Source of the DNA: Fischerella sp. JS2
Lineage (GTDB): Bacteria > Cyanobacteriota > Cyanobacteriia > Cyanobacteriales > Nostocaceae
Direction: 5' to 3'
DNA length: 64,000 nucleotides
Assembly: GCF_032393985.1 (NCBI RefSeq)
Contig: NZ_CP135918.1
Span: 1,922,001 to 1,986,000, forward strand
Shown here in pieces: positions 8,815 through 18,107 of the stretch; the stretch's first letter is position 1, and the number at the start of each line of letters is the position of its first letter. Below the pieces are notes generated by a model. It saw only the letters and a list, made by a program, of their open reading frames with translations. It was not told the DNA's origin and ran no database searches. The translations under genes and the position numbers were made by a program.

Positions 8815-11800
8815 TCACTTTATAGGCAAAATAGTTCCCTTGGCTGCAATCATGCGAGTATATATTTTTCCTTGACGATCATGTGCAATGACATCAGCAG
8901 TTACAGATGAATCTGTCTTTGATTTAATTTCACAAGAAACGTAAAAGGTTTGATCAAATGGGATAGCTGCGAACTGTTCAAAGATTTTTATTTCTGAGGG
9001 CAAACAACCTTCTTGATAGAAATACTGAGTCCAAATCCATAATGCATGAATCTGAACATCCGCAATATAGGGGTTAAATGTTTGTACAGGAAATTGCCCT
9101 TGTTGTCTTGTCTCAAGTTTTGGCAAAGTGCATTCTATTGTTATCTTCTCAGGACTGATATTTAAGATAGTTTTTACACCCTGAAAAGAAGGTCCATGAA
9201 ATAAACTCGATGCCCCGTCTTGATAAAGCGATGTAGTAAAGCCGAGAATTATTTCTTCTTGTTTCAAGTTAAGCCAATCATAATCTGGGGCAGCTTGAAA
9301 CTGTCGTTTTAGCTGGATATGGCTGCTGAAATGGTAACGAATTTTTCCTGCTTGATTCTTACTAAATATCTTAGCATCAAACTCTATGTTCTCAACATCA
9401 TTTTTAGAAATTTCTTGCAAATCTAAAATGTATTCTTTTGCAAGATATTCATCAAAAATAATTCCTTTCAACACTTTGAAGTTTTGGCAACTAAATAATT
9501 TGTAGCCTGGATAGAGTTGTTCACAGGTATTCGCAATCCATGCTAAGGCACAAGTGGCTGGTAAAACTGGACGACCAGCAATAACATGGTCTTGTAAAAA
9601 TGAGTTTTCTGCTAAAGTTAATTGGCGCTGAATATGATATTTTTTCAACTCAGAATTTAACGACTGAGGTGTATACAATAGAGGGCTACCTATTACTACT
9701 TGTGTTGTTTGTTGATTGACTTGTACCAATTCATCAACCAACATTTGAGTGCCAACTTCTATAGGAATAGTCTTTATACTCCGTTCAGCAAAAGCTTTCT
9801 GCAATTCCGGTGTCACCATACCACTATCCCAAGGTCCCCAATTAATTGCAACTGCATGACAATTAGGATAGTTGCGTTTCACAAGATGAGCGGACTTGTT
9901 GAGAATCTCATTAGCGATCGCATAATCTGACTGACCAATATTCCCGTAAAAACCCACAACAGAGGAAAACAGAACTAAATAATTAAGTTGACTAGGTGAT
10001 ACACAGCGTAGCAAGTTTTCCAAGCCTGTGACTTTGGCAGCGAAAACAGTTTCAAAATCCCGTTCTGTTTTATTTTCAATCCGCTTATCTGCCAAATTAC
10101 CAGCCCCGTGAATAATTCCCGTTACTGCACCCAAACGTTCTACTGCGCCATGAAGTTGTTCTTGGAGTTGTGTTGCATCAGTGACATCCACACTCAGATA
10201 TTCTGCTTGTCCACCCGCTTGCTCAATTGCTTGCAGGGTCGTATCAATTTCTCGTCTAGATGCTATCGCTTTGTACTTTTTCTGAACCATTGCGGGTGTG
10301 GGCTTTTCTCCTTTAGCAATAAAATCATCCATAATTCGCTTCTTCAATTCCCCTTCATTTGAGCAACCTTCAGCCCATACTGGTTCAGGATCTACAGATG
10401 AACGCCCCAGGAGAATAAACTTGCATTGATAATGCTGTGCTAGCTTAATCACGCATTGAGCGGTTATTCCTTTTGCGCCACCACTGACAAGAAAGACTTG
10501 AGATTGGGGATTGGGAGAGGGGGGAGATAAGGGAGAGGGGGAAGACAAGGGAGAAAGATTACTTCCTTGTCCCCTATGTCCCTCATATTCCCCTATTTCC
10601 CCTTGTCCTCCTGTCCCCTCTTCACATATCAAAGTTGTTCGCCCATCTGAACTGTATCCAACTTCAACAATTAACTGATTAGGGTCGTAGAGTTCGGCGA
10701 GAATATAGTTTACCGACGTGTGAGCATCTAAATTGGGACTTAGGTCAATGGCACGACAAAATACAGCTTGCCATTCCTGATTCAGAGTTTTGGTTAGTCC
10801 GAACAGTCCACTACTAATAGCACCAAAATTGATTTTATACCCTAATCCGAACTCGCCATCCAGATGAGCAACAGTGAGGAAGCAACTGCGTCCTTGATTT
10901 GCTGCTTGATTCAGTGGTACTTTGAGATGTTTGGCGATGAGAAAGACGTGACGCAGGAGTGCTTTCTCTGTTTCCAGATAGCGGACACAATTACTTGCAT
11001 CATAGTTAGCGGGATTAAGGTGGATGAAAGCGGCGATTTGACCATACTGAGAAGCGATCGCTTCTAGTTGATTTTGCAAATGCTCTTCGCTCAAATTTGC
11101 CAGCACAACCCGATTAATTCCTTCTGGTAAAGGTAATTGTTCGGTAATCAAGGTTTGGGGAAAACTCAAAACAACTACTTTCCAGTTGCGTTTCACAAGA
11201 GCAAGAGCTAGTTCTGAAGTTGTGGAAGTTCCATCATCAGTAATCAAGGCAATATGCTTCTCAGGTAAAGTAAAATCTAAAACATCTGGTTTAGAAAGAA
11301 CTTTGAGTTTAACTGGACTGCGGAGAATATTGTGATCTAGCTTAGGAAACTGGCTGTTGGACTCAGCTGGAAATGTTTTTTTTTCCAGAGTGTCAACCTG
11401 TTGTTTCATATAGTCAACTATTTGACTAAGAGTGCGTAATTGTCCCAGTTCCTCCGGATTTGGCTTGGGCAAATTTGGGTATAACTCTAACAGCACTCCC
11501 AGAATTTCAACTCGTTTGATGGAATCAATTCCTAAGTCTGCCTCCATATCCATTGACAATTCCAGCATCTCCACTGGATAGCCTGTCTTATCGCCGACAA
11601 CGTTAAGCAGAATTTGACTCAGGTCAGTGAAATCAAGGGACGGAAGTGAAGAAGTTGGTTCTTCTGGAGGAGAAGAAGCCATGTGTATATCTTTACTCTC
11701 TACACCTTCTTTTTTCTGCGTTACCACATCGCTTTGTTCGCTTGTCTTGGCTTCATTCACAGCAATTTCTTGTGCTGTCTGCACCGGTGCAGACTCAACC

Positions 11801-14800
11801 TGAGAAATTCCTGGTACAAGCGTCCGCATGTATTCCACAATTTGACCAAGAGTGCGTAATTGTCCCAGTTCTTCTGGATTAGGCTTGGGTAAATCTGGGT
11901 ATAATTCCAGCAGCGCTCCTAGAATTTCAACTCGTTTGATGGAATCAATTCCTAAATCTGCTTCGATATCCATCGAGAGTTCTAACATCTCCACCGGATA
12001 GCCTGTCTTATCGCTGACAACGTTGAGTAGAGTCTGGCTAAGGGTAGCATCATCAATGGTTAATGGTAATGGTGGCACATCTGCCGATGGAGCGGTAGGA
12101 GTATCAGAGATAGTTACGGAAACTGATTTTGTGTCATGATTGCCATTTTTATAAATACCATTGCTGACACCATTACTCTTACTATGGTGGATGCCATTAC
12201 TAGCGCCGTTGATTAAAACAGGCTCAAAGCTAGTTACAAAATCGTTAGTGGGTGCGCCAACTGCTGCGGTAGTTTCACCATTGACTTGGAATGAAACAGC
12301 AGAACTATCTTGATAGCTGACAATGGATGTTGTCTCTAGTAGCGATTTTGTAGGCTCTTCAGTACTTATGCTAGCAAGTAGCTGGTCGTAATGTTGCTGG
12401 AGTAATTGGAAAAAGTTTTTGGTTTGTTCTGTTTGATAGTTGAGATATTGCTCATGGACACGCAATGTTTCACCATGATGTTGGTGAAAGCGCATGATGC
12501 TGCGCTCAGAATAGGAGATGATAATTTGTTTTGTGTCTGCATGTTGATGAGGAAATTTACTATTTCCCAGTAAGAAATTCTGTTGCTGCATGAGTTGGAA
12601 AAAAGTTTTAGTATATTCCGTCTGATGCTGCAAAGATTTTTCATGAACACGCAAAATATCACGTTGATGACGATTGAATTCTATGAGGGTGAACTCTAAA
12701 CTATCTAAAACTAGTTGGTAATTTTGAGGAACCTCTAGACTTGTTGGCTGTTCTGGTTGGCTGTGTATATTTGCAGGATGATTTTCTTTGATCTGTCTAT
12801 CAGAAAATCCTTGCTTCGCGTCTTTGTGGTTCATTACTTCATCGCCATATTGGACAAAATTCGGCTGATTACCGTTTGTATGGTCTGGATTTACAGGTAA
12901 AGAGTCTGTTTGTTGGGCAGCCACAGGAGGCAAAGTATTGGCCTGTGAGGAATTATCTTTTGTATATGGCAGACTAACTTGATGCCCATTTTGCAAAGCT
13001 TTTGCAAAAGCCTGTTTAGTTTTTTCTGACACGTAGTTACTACCATTTAGCTGCACAGTCAACAGCTTGTTTTTGGCAACTTCTGGTATTTTCTGCTCAA
13101 TTTGGTAAGGGTCAGGGTTTTTTAAAGGTAAACCAGCGACACGTAATACCATAACAGCTTCTCGCAGGCAGCGATCGCTATCTTTTTGATAGCTGCCATT
13201 TAAAGCCACCGCTAAATGAGGTTGATCACCAAGGATATCTTTGACTAAGTTGGTGAGAATGCCTTTAGGGCCAAACTCTATGAAACAATAGCCACCTTGA
13301 GCGTAAATGTTTTCAATCTCTTGCTTAAAAAGTACCTGATTAATCAGGTGTTGTTTAAGGATTTTTTGAATGGCCTGTGGTTCATTTGGATAACACTCTC
13401 CTGTGACATTAGTGTAAACAGGGATTGTTGGCTCCTGTAAACTCACTTTCTCAATTGCTTGAGCAAAAGGTTTTTGAGCATAAGCTACCAGGGGTGTATG
13501 AAAAGCTGCGGAAACAGGTAGTAAGACAGTAGAATAAGCTTTCGCTTTTAGTTGCTCCTGTAGTTGGGCTATTTCAGCTTTCGCCCCTGCCAACACAACT
13601 TGACGAGGGGAATTCAAGTTAGCGATGGTCACTTGGGGGAAATTCTTGATCACTTCTTCAACTTGAGTGATATCGCCTTTGACTGCCAGCATCACTCCCG
13701 TGTCAAACTCGGGATCATTTAGTGCAGCCATAGCTTGTCCTCTGGCTTTCACTAGAAAAAAGTAATCTTCCTCCCTAAAAACACCCGCAGCCCATAAAGC
13801 CGTCAATTCTCCAAAGCTATGTCCCAAGACAAAATCTGGCTTAAATCCTCCCTGTTGTAATATCTTGTAAAGACCAACGCTGAAAGCCCCAATTGCTGGC
13901 TGTGCATATTCTGTACGTTGTAATGCTTCAACCTGTGCCTGTCTTTGCGCTGTATCAAAAACTGGGGGAGGGAAAACTATTTCTGAAATAGGCTGCAAGC
14001 CATCTTTATAGAAAAGCTTATCTATCTCACCATAGGCCTGTCGTAAGCAAGGAAAGTTGATCACCAGTTCTTGACCCATTTCCAGGTATTGAGAACCTTG
14101 TCCAGAAAACAGGGCAACTACCTTGCCTGCTGTTGCTATTCCAGCTTTGCGGTAGTAAATTCCTTGGGGATGATCCCACGATTCTGCTTCTGGCTTCTTG
14201 GTGAGTAGGTCAATACATATTTGCAATGCTTTATAAGCTTCAGTCAAGGATTCGGCTACAAATCCAATTCTGGCATTTGTGGCAGGAATTTCTAATGATG
14301 CACAAGCCGCAATCAGTTCAGCATAATGCCGTTCTCTTTCTGGGGATTGCAACTGATGTAGAATTTCTTGACAGCGTGATACTAACTGCTCAGGTGTGGA
14401 TGCAAATAAAAGCACCGATTGAGGGGTATGATGTAAACGATAAGGGCGATCGTGTTCGCTAGAGTATTCTTCTAAGACAACGTGATAATTCGTACCACCA
14501 AAACCAAAAGAACTTACTCCTGCCCGTCTTGGTACTTCTGCTTGAGAACGAATCCAAGGTCTTGTTTCTGTATTCAAATACAAAGGTGAGTTTTCCAGAC
14601 CTAGTTTCGGATGCGGCTTAGTAACATTGATGGTTGCTGGCAATACTTTGTGGTGTAAAGCTAATGCTGTTTTAATCAAACTTGCTGCACCCGCAGCAGC
14701 TTTTGCATGTCCAATCTGTGATTTGACACTTCCAAGTGCAATATGTTGTTTTTTTAGATTGTTTTCCCCAAAAACTTCTTTGAGAGCTGTGACTTCGGCT

Positions 14801-15987
14801 GGATCTCCAACCATAGTTCCTGTACCGTGTGCTTCAATCAAACCAACACTGGTAGGTGAAAAACCTGCATCTTCATAAGCACGATGCAAAGCTTTGACTT
14901 GACCTTCTGGACGAGGTGCATAGATGCTTTTGTAACGACCATCACTGGAGGTACCAATACCTTTAATAACTGCATAGATTCGGTCATTATCCCGAATCGC
15001 GTCTTCAAGGCGCTTCAACACCAACATCCCTATTCCTTCAGCTAACATCATCCCATCTGATTGGGCATCAAAAGGTTTGGGATTCTGGCTTGGGGAAACA
15101 GCAGGTGTTTTGCTGAAACACATATAGGCGACAACTGAGTTGTCAGTGTCTACTCCACCAGTAAGCATCATGTCGGCTCGATGCTCAATTAGTTCACTGA
15201 TTGACATCGCAAGCGCCCCCAATGAACTGGCACAGGCGGCATCCACCACACAGTTCATTCCTCCTAAATCTAGGCGGTTGGCAATTCGTCCAGCCACTAT
15301 ATTCGCTAGCATACCGGGAAAGGCATTTTCTTCCCATTGCACATATGCACTTTTGATTTTCTCGATAATTTTTTGTGTATCTTCATCAGACAAGCCACTA
15401 CTTTTTAAGACTTTCTCCCAGATGGGATACTCCAATCTAGTAGCTAATGGCATTGCTAACTGCCTTGCCAGTGCTACACCCAAAATTACCCCTGTGCGTT
15501 CTCGATTAAACTGACTTTTTTCACCATAACCAGCATCTTCCATTGCTGCTTTCGCAACAACCAAAGCTAGCAACTGTGAAACATCAGTCACTTCCAAGAC
15601 ATTGGGAGGAAGCCCAAATTCCATAGGGTTAAATTCGATGTCTGGGATGAATCCGCCACGTTTGCAGTAAGTTTTGTCAGGTGTTTTAGGGTTAGGATCG
15701 TAGTATTCGTTAATGTTCCAGCGTGATGGAGGAACATCAGTAATACAATCAACTTTGTGAATAATTTTTTCCCAGTATTCCTGTAAATTTTTAGATTCTG
15801 GAAAGATAGAAGCCATCCCAATAATAGCAATAGGATTCTGGTGCAGTTTTTTATTAATTTTATTAATTTCAGTTGCATTTGCAGACATCATCTTTTTAAC
15901 CTTTATAAGTTTGTCCAAAGCCTGTTCACAGTTGCTCACTTCTTTTTGTAATTGTTCAAAGTCAACTTCAATTCTAGAAGTATCCAT
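8815..15987 (-). CDS. PfaA/HglE-like type I polyketide/fatty acid synthase, KS-AT-ACP-ACP-KR-DH
   Basis: A 2390-residue multidomain enzyme. KS (~50-510): Cys252 in DAACASSLG, His387 in EAHGTGT, His427 in SQIGHAK, all intact. AT (~620-930): Ser724 in GHSFGE, His830 in AAFHTP. Residues 1095-1205 hold two copies of a Gln-rich helical motif ('LRVHE..L..QTE.TK.FFQL'). Two ACPs follow, each with LGIDSIKRVEILG (Ser1349 and Ser1489), nearly identical. KR (~1580-2100): SGGAKGI, SSVVGFYGN, SDYAIAN (Tyr2022). DH (~2125-2390): QDHVIAGRPVLP (His2134) and YIADVQIHALW (Asp2310). Domain order and sequence style match HglE/PfaA enzymes that make heterocyst glycolipid or polyunsaturated chains. Residues ~1792-1829 are a low-complexity insertion just before the KR nucleotide-binding loop. 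No phosphopantetheinyl transferase is encoded nearby. Confidence 0.92.
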   Translation of the reverse strand: MDTSRIEVDFEQLQKEVSNCEQALDKLIKVKKMMSANATEINKINKKLHQNPIAIIGMASIFPESKNLQEYWEKIIHKVDCITDVPPSRWNINEYYDPNPKTPDKTYCKRGGFIPDIEFNPMEFGLPPNVLEVTDVSQLLALVVAKAAMEDAGYGEKSQFNRERTGVILGVALARQLAMPLATRLEYPIWEKVLKSSGLSDEDTQKIIEKIKSAYVQWEENAFPGMLANIVAGRIANRLDLGGMNCVVDAACASSLGALAMSISELIEHRADMMLTGGVDTDNSVVAYMCFSKTPAVSPSQNPKPFDAQSDGMMLAEGIGMLVLKRLEDAIRDNDRIYAVIKGIGTSSDGRYKSIYAPRPEGQVKALHRAYEDAGFSPTSVGLIEAHGTGTMVGDPAEVTALKEVFGENNLKKQHIALGSVKSQIGHAKAAAGAASLIKTALALHHKVLPATINVTKPHPKLGLENSPLYLNTETRPWIRSQAEVPRRAGVSSFGFGGTNYHVVLEEYSSEHDRPYRLHHTPQSVLLFASTPEQLVSRCQEILHQLQSPERERHYAELIAACASLEIPATNARIGFVAESLTEAYKALQICIDLLTKKPEAESWDHPQGIYYRKAGIATAGKVVALFSGQGSQYLEMGQELVINFPCLRQAYGEIDKLFYKDGLQPISEIVFPPPVFDTAQRQAQVEALQRTEYAQPAIGAFSVGLYKILQQGGFKPDFVLGHSFGELTALWAAGVFREEDYFFLVKARGQAMAALNDPEFDTGVMLAVKGDITQVEEVIKNFPQVTIANLNSPRQVVLAGAKAEIAQLQEQLKAKAYSTVLLPVSAAFHTPLVAYAQKPFAQAIEKVSLQEPTIPVYTNVTGECYPNEPQAIQKILKQHLINQVLFKQEIENIYAQGGYCFIEFGPKGILTNLVKDILGDQPHLAVALNGSYQKDSDRCLREAVMVLRVAGLPLKNPDPYQIEQKIPEVAKNKLLTVQLNGSNYVSEKTKQAFAKALQNGHQVSLPYTKDNSSQANTLPPVAAQQTDSLPVNPDHTNGNQPNFVQYGDEVMNHKDAKQGFSDRQIKENHPANIHSQPEQPTSLEVPQNYQLVLDSLEFTLIEFNRHQRDILRVHEKSLQHQTEYTKTFFQLMQQQNFLLGNSKFPHQHADTKQIIISYSERSIMRFHQHHGETLRVHEQYLNYQTEQTKNFFQLLQQHYDQLLASISTEEPTKSLLETTSIVSYQDSSAVSFQVNGETTAAVGAPTNDFVTSFEPVLINGASNGIHHSKSNGVSNGIYKNGNHDTKSVSVTISDTPTAPSADVPPLPLTIDDATLSQTLLNVVSDKTGYPVEMLELSMDIEADLGIDSIKRVEILGALLELYPDLPKPNPEELGQLRTLGQIVEYMRTLVPGISQVESAPVQTAQEIAVNEAKTSEQSDVVTQKKEGVESKDIHMASSPPEEPTSSLPSLDFTDLSQILLNVVGDKTGYPVEMLELSMDMEADLGIDSIKRVEILGVLLELYPNLPKPNPEELGQLRTLSQIVDYMKQQVDTLEKKTFPAESNSQFPKLDHNILRSPVKLKVLSKPDVLDFTLPEKHIALITDDGTSTTSELALALVKRNWKVVVLSFPQTLITEQLPLPEGINRVVLANLSEEHLQNQLEAIASQYGQIAAFIHLNPANYDASNCVRYLETEKALLRHVFLIAKHLKVPLNQAANQGRSCFLTVAHLDGEFGLGYKINFGAISSGLFGLTKTLNQEWQAVFCRAIDLSPNLDAHTSVNYILAELYDPNQLIVEVGYSSDGRTTLICEEGTGGQGEIGEYEGHRGQGSNLSPLSSPSPLSPPSPNPQSQVFLVSGGAKGITAQCVIKLAQHYQCKFILLGRSSVDPEPVWAEGCSNEGELKKRIMDDFIAKGEKPTPAMVQKKYKAIASRREIDTTLQAIEQAGGQAEYLSVDVTDATQLQEQLHGAVERLGAVTGIIHGAGNLADKRIENKTERDFETVFAAKVTGLENLLRCVSPSQLNYLVLFSSVVGFYGNIGQSDYAIANEILNKSAHLVKRNYPNCHAVAINWGPWDSGMVTPELQKAFAERSIKTIPIEVGTQMLVDELVQVNQQTTQVVIGSPLLYTPQSLNSELKKYHIQRQLTLAENSFLQDHVIAGRPVLPATCALAWIANTCEQLYPGYKLFSCQNFKVLKGIIFDEYLAKEYILDLQEISKNDVENIEFDAKIFSKNQAGKIRYHFSSHIQLKRQFQAAPDYDWLNLKQEEIILGFTTSLYQDGASSLFHGPSFQGVKTILNISPEKITIECTLPKLETRQQGQFPVQTFNPYIADVQIHALWIWTQYFYQEGCLPSEIKIFEQFAAIPFDQTFYVSCEIKSKTDSSVTADVIAHDRQGKIYTRMIAAKGTILPIK
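10500..10625. repeat. GA-rich/CT-rich hairpin element inserted in frame in the synthase KR region
   Basis: On the plus strand a purine-rich arm (GGGAGAGGGGGGAGATAAGG and on) is followed by a short AT-richer loop and a pyrimidine-rich arm (TTCCCCTTGTCCTCCTGTCC). It is translated on the minus strand as a Gly/Gln/Glu then Ser/Pro/Leu run (about residues 1790-1829) just before the KR SGGAKGI loop, in frame. The same architecture occurs at 56818-56960 inside an ABC ATPase gene. Related GA- and CT-rich tracts lie at 25947-26000 and 30985-31080. Confidence 0.6.
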
Positions 15988-16387
15988 GACTTAATCTTCA
16001 TTATTTACTTGGGAAATGTAGGGAAATAACCAAGATTTATGTACTCTACAAAAAACACGATTGAAATTATTTGTTAGAAAACAAATCATTGATTGTTTTA
16101 CAGAGTAGGTAAGAATTTCTATCTTCAAGCTTTCTACATAAGCAATTAAGTAGCTTGAGCTTGGATTACCTCAACTAAATAAATTAATCCAACTCTGTGC
16201 GTCTGAGTAATAACATCCATTACTCATGCTGCTTATTGTAGACTAGTTGCTTTTTTGTAGCAACTTAAATGCAACAAACTCATTCCTAGTATTTGAAATT
16301 ATTAGTCAGCCTTTTGTGTAGACAATTATAAATTAACTTAACTGCATTAGTTGCGTTAATTTAACAATTGCCTACAAAATTTTATTG
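15988..16387. other. AT-rich leader region of the polyketide operon
   Basis: This 400-base non-coding stretch lies between the synthase start and the small gene at 16388. It should hold the operon promoter. I found no convincing GTA-N8-TAC (NtcA) box or -10/-35 pair and see no repeat or RNA structure that stands out. Confidence 0.35.
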
Positions 16388-16684
16388 TTAATTAGCATCA
16401 CTACCTTTCTTTCTAGATTCTGTCTGTTCTTCAGCAGCAGATAATAGCCGCCTTTCAAGTTCACTAATACTAATTCCCAGCTCAGAAGCTGTTTTGGTTT
16501 TCCATTCTTCCAGTTCAGCATCGTGTTGATTAAGCCATTCATGCACCGCGATACGTGCCATCTCAGCTTTACGAGCTGTCTGGCGGGCTGCATGAAAAAT
16601 TAGCCGCTGGTGATCAAACCTTGTTAATGAGAGCATGAATCGCTGTAGTTTCATTCTCTTTAGGATGCGAACAACTTTAGCCAC
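16388..16684 (-). CDS. Small charged helical protein of unknown function
   Basis: A 98-residue frame starting at GTG 16684; ATG at 16654 is an alternative start. The product is basic and helical ('RQTARKAEMARIAVHEWLNQ', 'ELGISISELERRLLSA') with no membrane segment. I do not recognise the family. It is on the same strand as the polyketide genes and 400 bp upstream of them, in otherwise gene-free AT-rich DNA. Amino-acid usage looks protein-like rather than random, but no homology is claimed. Confidence 0.5.
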   Translation of the reverse strand: MAKVVRILKRMKLQRFMLSLTRFDHQRLIFHAARQTARKAEMARIAVHEWLNQHDAELEEWKTKTASELGISISELERRLLSAAEEQTESRKKGSDAN

Positions 16685-17466
16685 ATCACCTATTTCAAAC
16701 TTTTTCTAACACTATCTCATCTACCAAGAGTTTATCTTCTAAAATTGCATATAAATTTTACGTCTTTTACGAGCGAAATCGTGTTGATGGAATGTTAGCC
16801 TGAAAATTAGGTAAAAAATAGAAGAAAGAAGAGAATTTTATCTTTGATTATGAACTTACTTTATTTTGTCTATGATGACAAGATAAATCTCTAAGTTTTA
16901 TGCAAGCTAGTGATACTATTTCTGAGATAGCAATCTATGTCTATAACTCTCTTTGATAAGAAGAACAAGGTGGGATAATTGTATACAAGCTAATGTAGAA
17001 AGTGTGTTAGCATGAGCATCTACCAAAAAGTAGAGATTTCAAAGACTTTATTGTATTAATCTATAATTTCTAATAATTAGATACTGTTATAAATATCACA
17101 TATAAATGATACAAACTCTTCTACTTTATGATAGATGATTTAAATACATTATTAATTCAATTTAACTAATCATATTGCCTTTCATGAAGTGCTTGTAAAC
17201 ATTAATGCTAATATTTTAGTTTCAATTATTTTTTCTCTTTAAAGACGTTGCATATGAGTTGCATTTGAGTATCTTAAATACTATGGTTGGTGATTAAATT
17301 GAGTCAAGACAAAGTTCAATACTTTTATAAAGTAGGAGGCAACAACATTGCAAACATCAATTACCTTAATAACTGTATTACATCATCTGCCATTAGATAT
17401 GATTACGTCTTGTCAAATTCAGTTTTTACTTGCTTAGATTTCACGAAACTAAATGGAGTTGCTGGC
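16685..17466. other. Long AT-rich divergent intergenic region
   Basis: About 780 bases of AT-rich DNA lie between the minus-strand polyketide side and the plus-strand regulator/exporter side. The frame of the next gene is open upstream to 17287, but that extension is low in coding character. No tRNA, repeat array or clear hairpin was recognised. It probably carries divergent promoters. Confidence 0.35.
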
Positions 17467-17781
17467 ATGAGACTATCTGAGCTAGATCCACTCATACCAA
17501 TATCTGATTTAAGAGAAGAACTCCTCAGATTGCCAAAAGGCTACTGTTTTTATGAACAAGAACTTATAGAGTTTTTATCACGGCGACGATGGCCTGAAAA
17601 CAATCGCCGTATTGATCGAACAACTTTTTGGCGGTGGAGAAACGACAATGGAATTGAGCATCAAAAAGTATTTAGTCGATTGGATCTTTTAAAACTCTGT
17701 CAAATCTGTGACCACTACCGCATCGATGGAACACGTAGCGAATACTTAGACATTATGAAAAGGAAAAAAGAGGTATGCTAA
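17467..17781 (+). CDS. Small putative DNA-binding protein of unknown family
   Basis: A 104-residue product. ATG 17467 is preferred over the upstream in-frame start at 17287 because GGAG sits 8 bases before it and the upstream 60 residues look non-conserved. The sequence 'LPKGYCFYEQELIEFLSRRR' followed by 'RRIDRTTFWRWRNDNGI' and 'RLDLLKLCQICDHYRI' suggests a compact helix-turn-helix with a basic, Trp/Arg-rich recognition region. It lies in the divergent region between the polyketide operon and devBCA and points towards devB, a usual place for a local regulator. Function is inferred only from shape and position. Confidence 0.55.
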   Translation: MRLSELDPLIPISDLREELLRLPKGYCFYEQELIEFLSRRRWPENNRRIDRTTFWRWRNDNGIEHQKVFSRLDLLKLCQICDHYRIDGTRSEYLDIMKRKKEVC

Positions 17782-18107
17782 ACCCGTAAATCAGTACAAT
17801 ATTGCAGACACACATTCCTGATTGGCTCCTAATGCTACAGAGTGATGGATACTTTTTCTATAATCCATCCTCTGATAGCAAAAATTACATCTGAAATTCT
17901 CAGTCAAACTTATCCAGTTTACTTTCCACTATCTATGTAATCGATAACTCCTAAACTGGAATAGCACTCAATGTGGCGACGTTATTGACACCACCCGTAC
18001 CTCAGCAATCCAAATTCGTATGACTGTAGAGCAGAGCTATTGCCATTTGTCTGTCTACAAATTTCAGAAATCATCGGAAGACAGGATAATCCTTTACTAG
18101 GTAGATC
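17782..18107. other. Upstream region of devB, with one small hairpin
   Basis: A 326-base gap before the exporter operon. A GATGGAT/ATCCATC hairpin (17843-17870) lies 60 bases after the preceding stop and may act as its terminator. No confident NtcA or other operator was found, although devBCA promoters in this group are usually nitrogen-regulated. Confidence 0.35.

Noticed and set aside
14627-15514. Several plus-strand frames of 80-124 residues over the ketosynthase
   Set aside because: All are antisense shadows of the 7.2-kb synthase gene.
15988-18107. NtcA boxes (GTA-N8-TAC) expected near heterocyst-type genes
   Set aside because: Only imperfect matches such as GTA-N8-TAT were found; none is strong enough to report.
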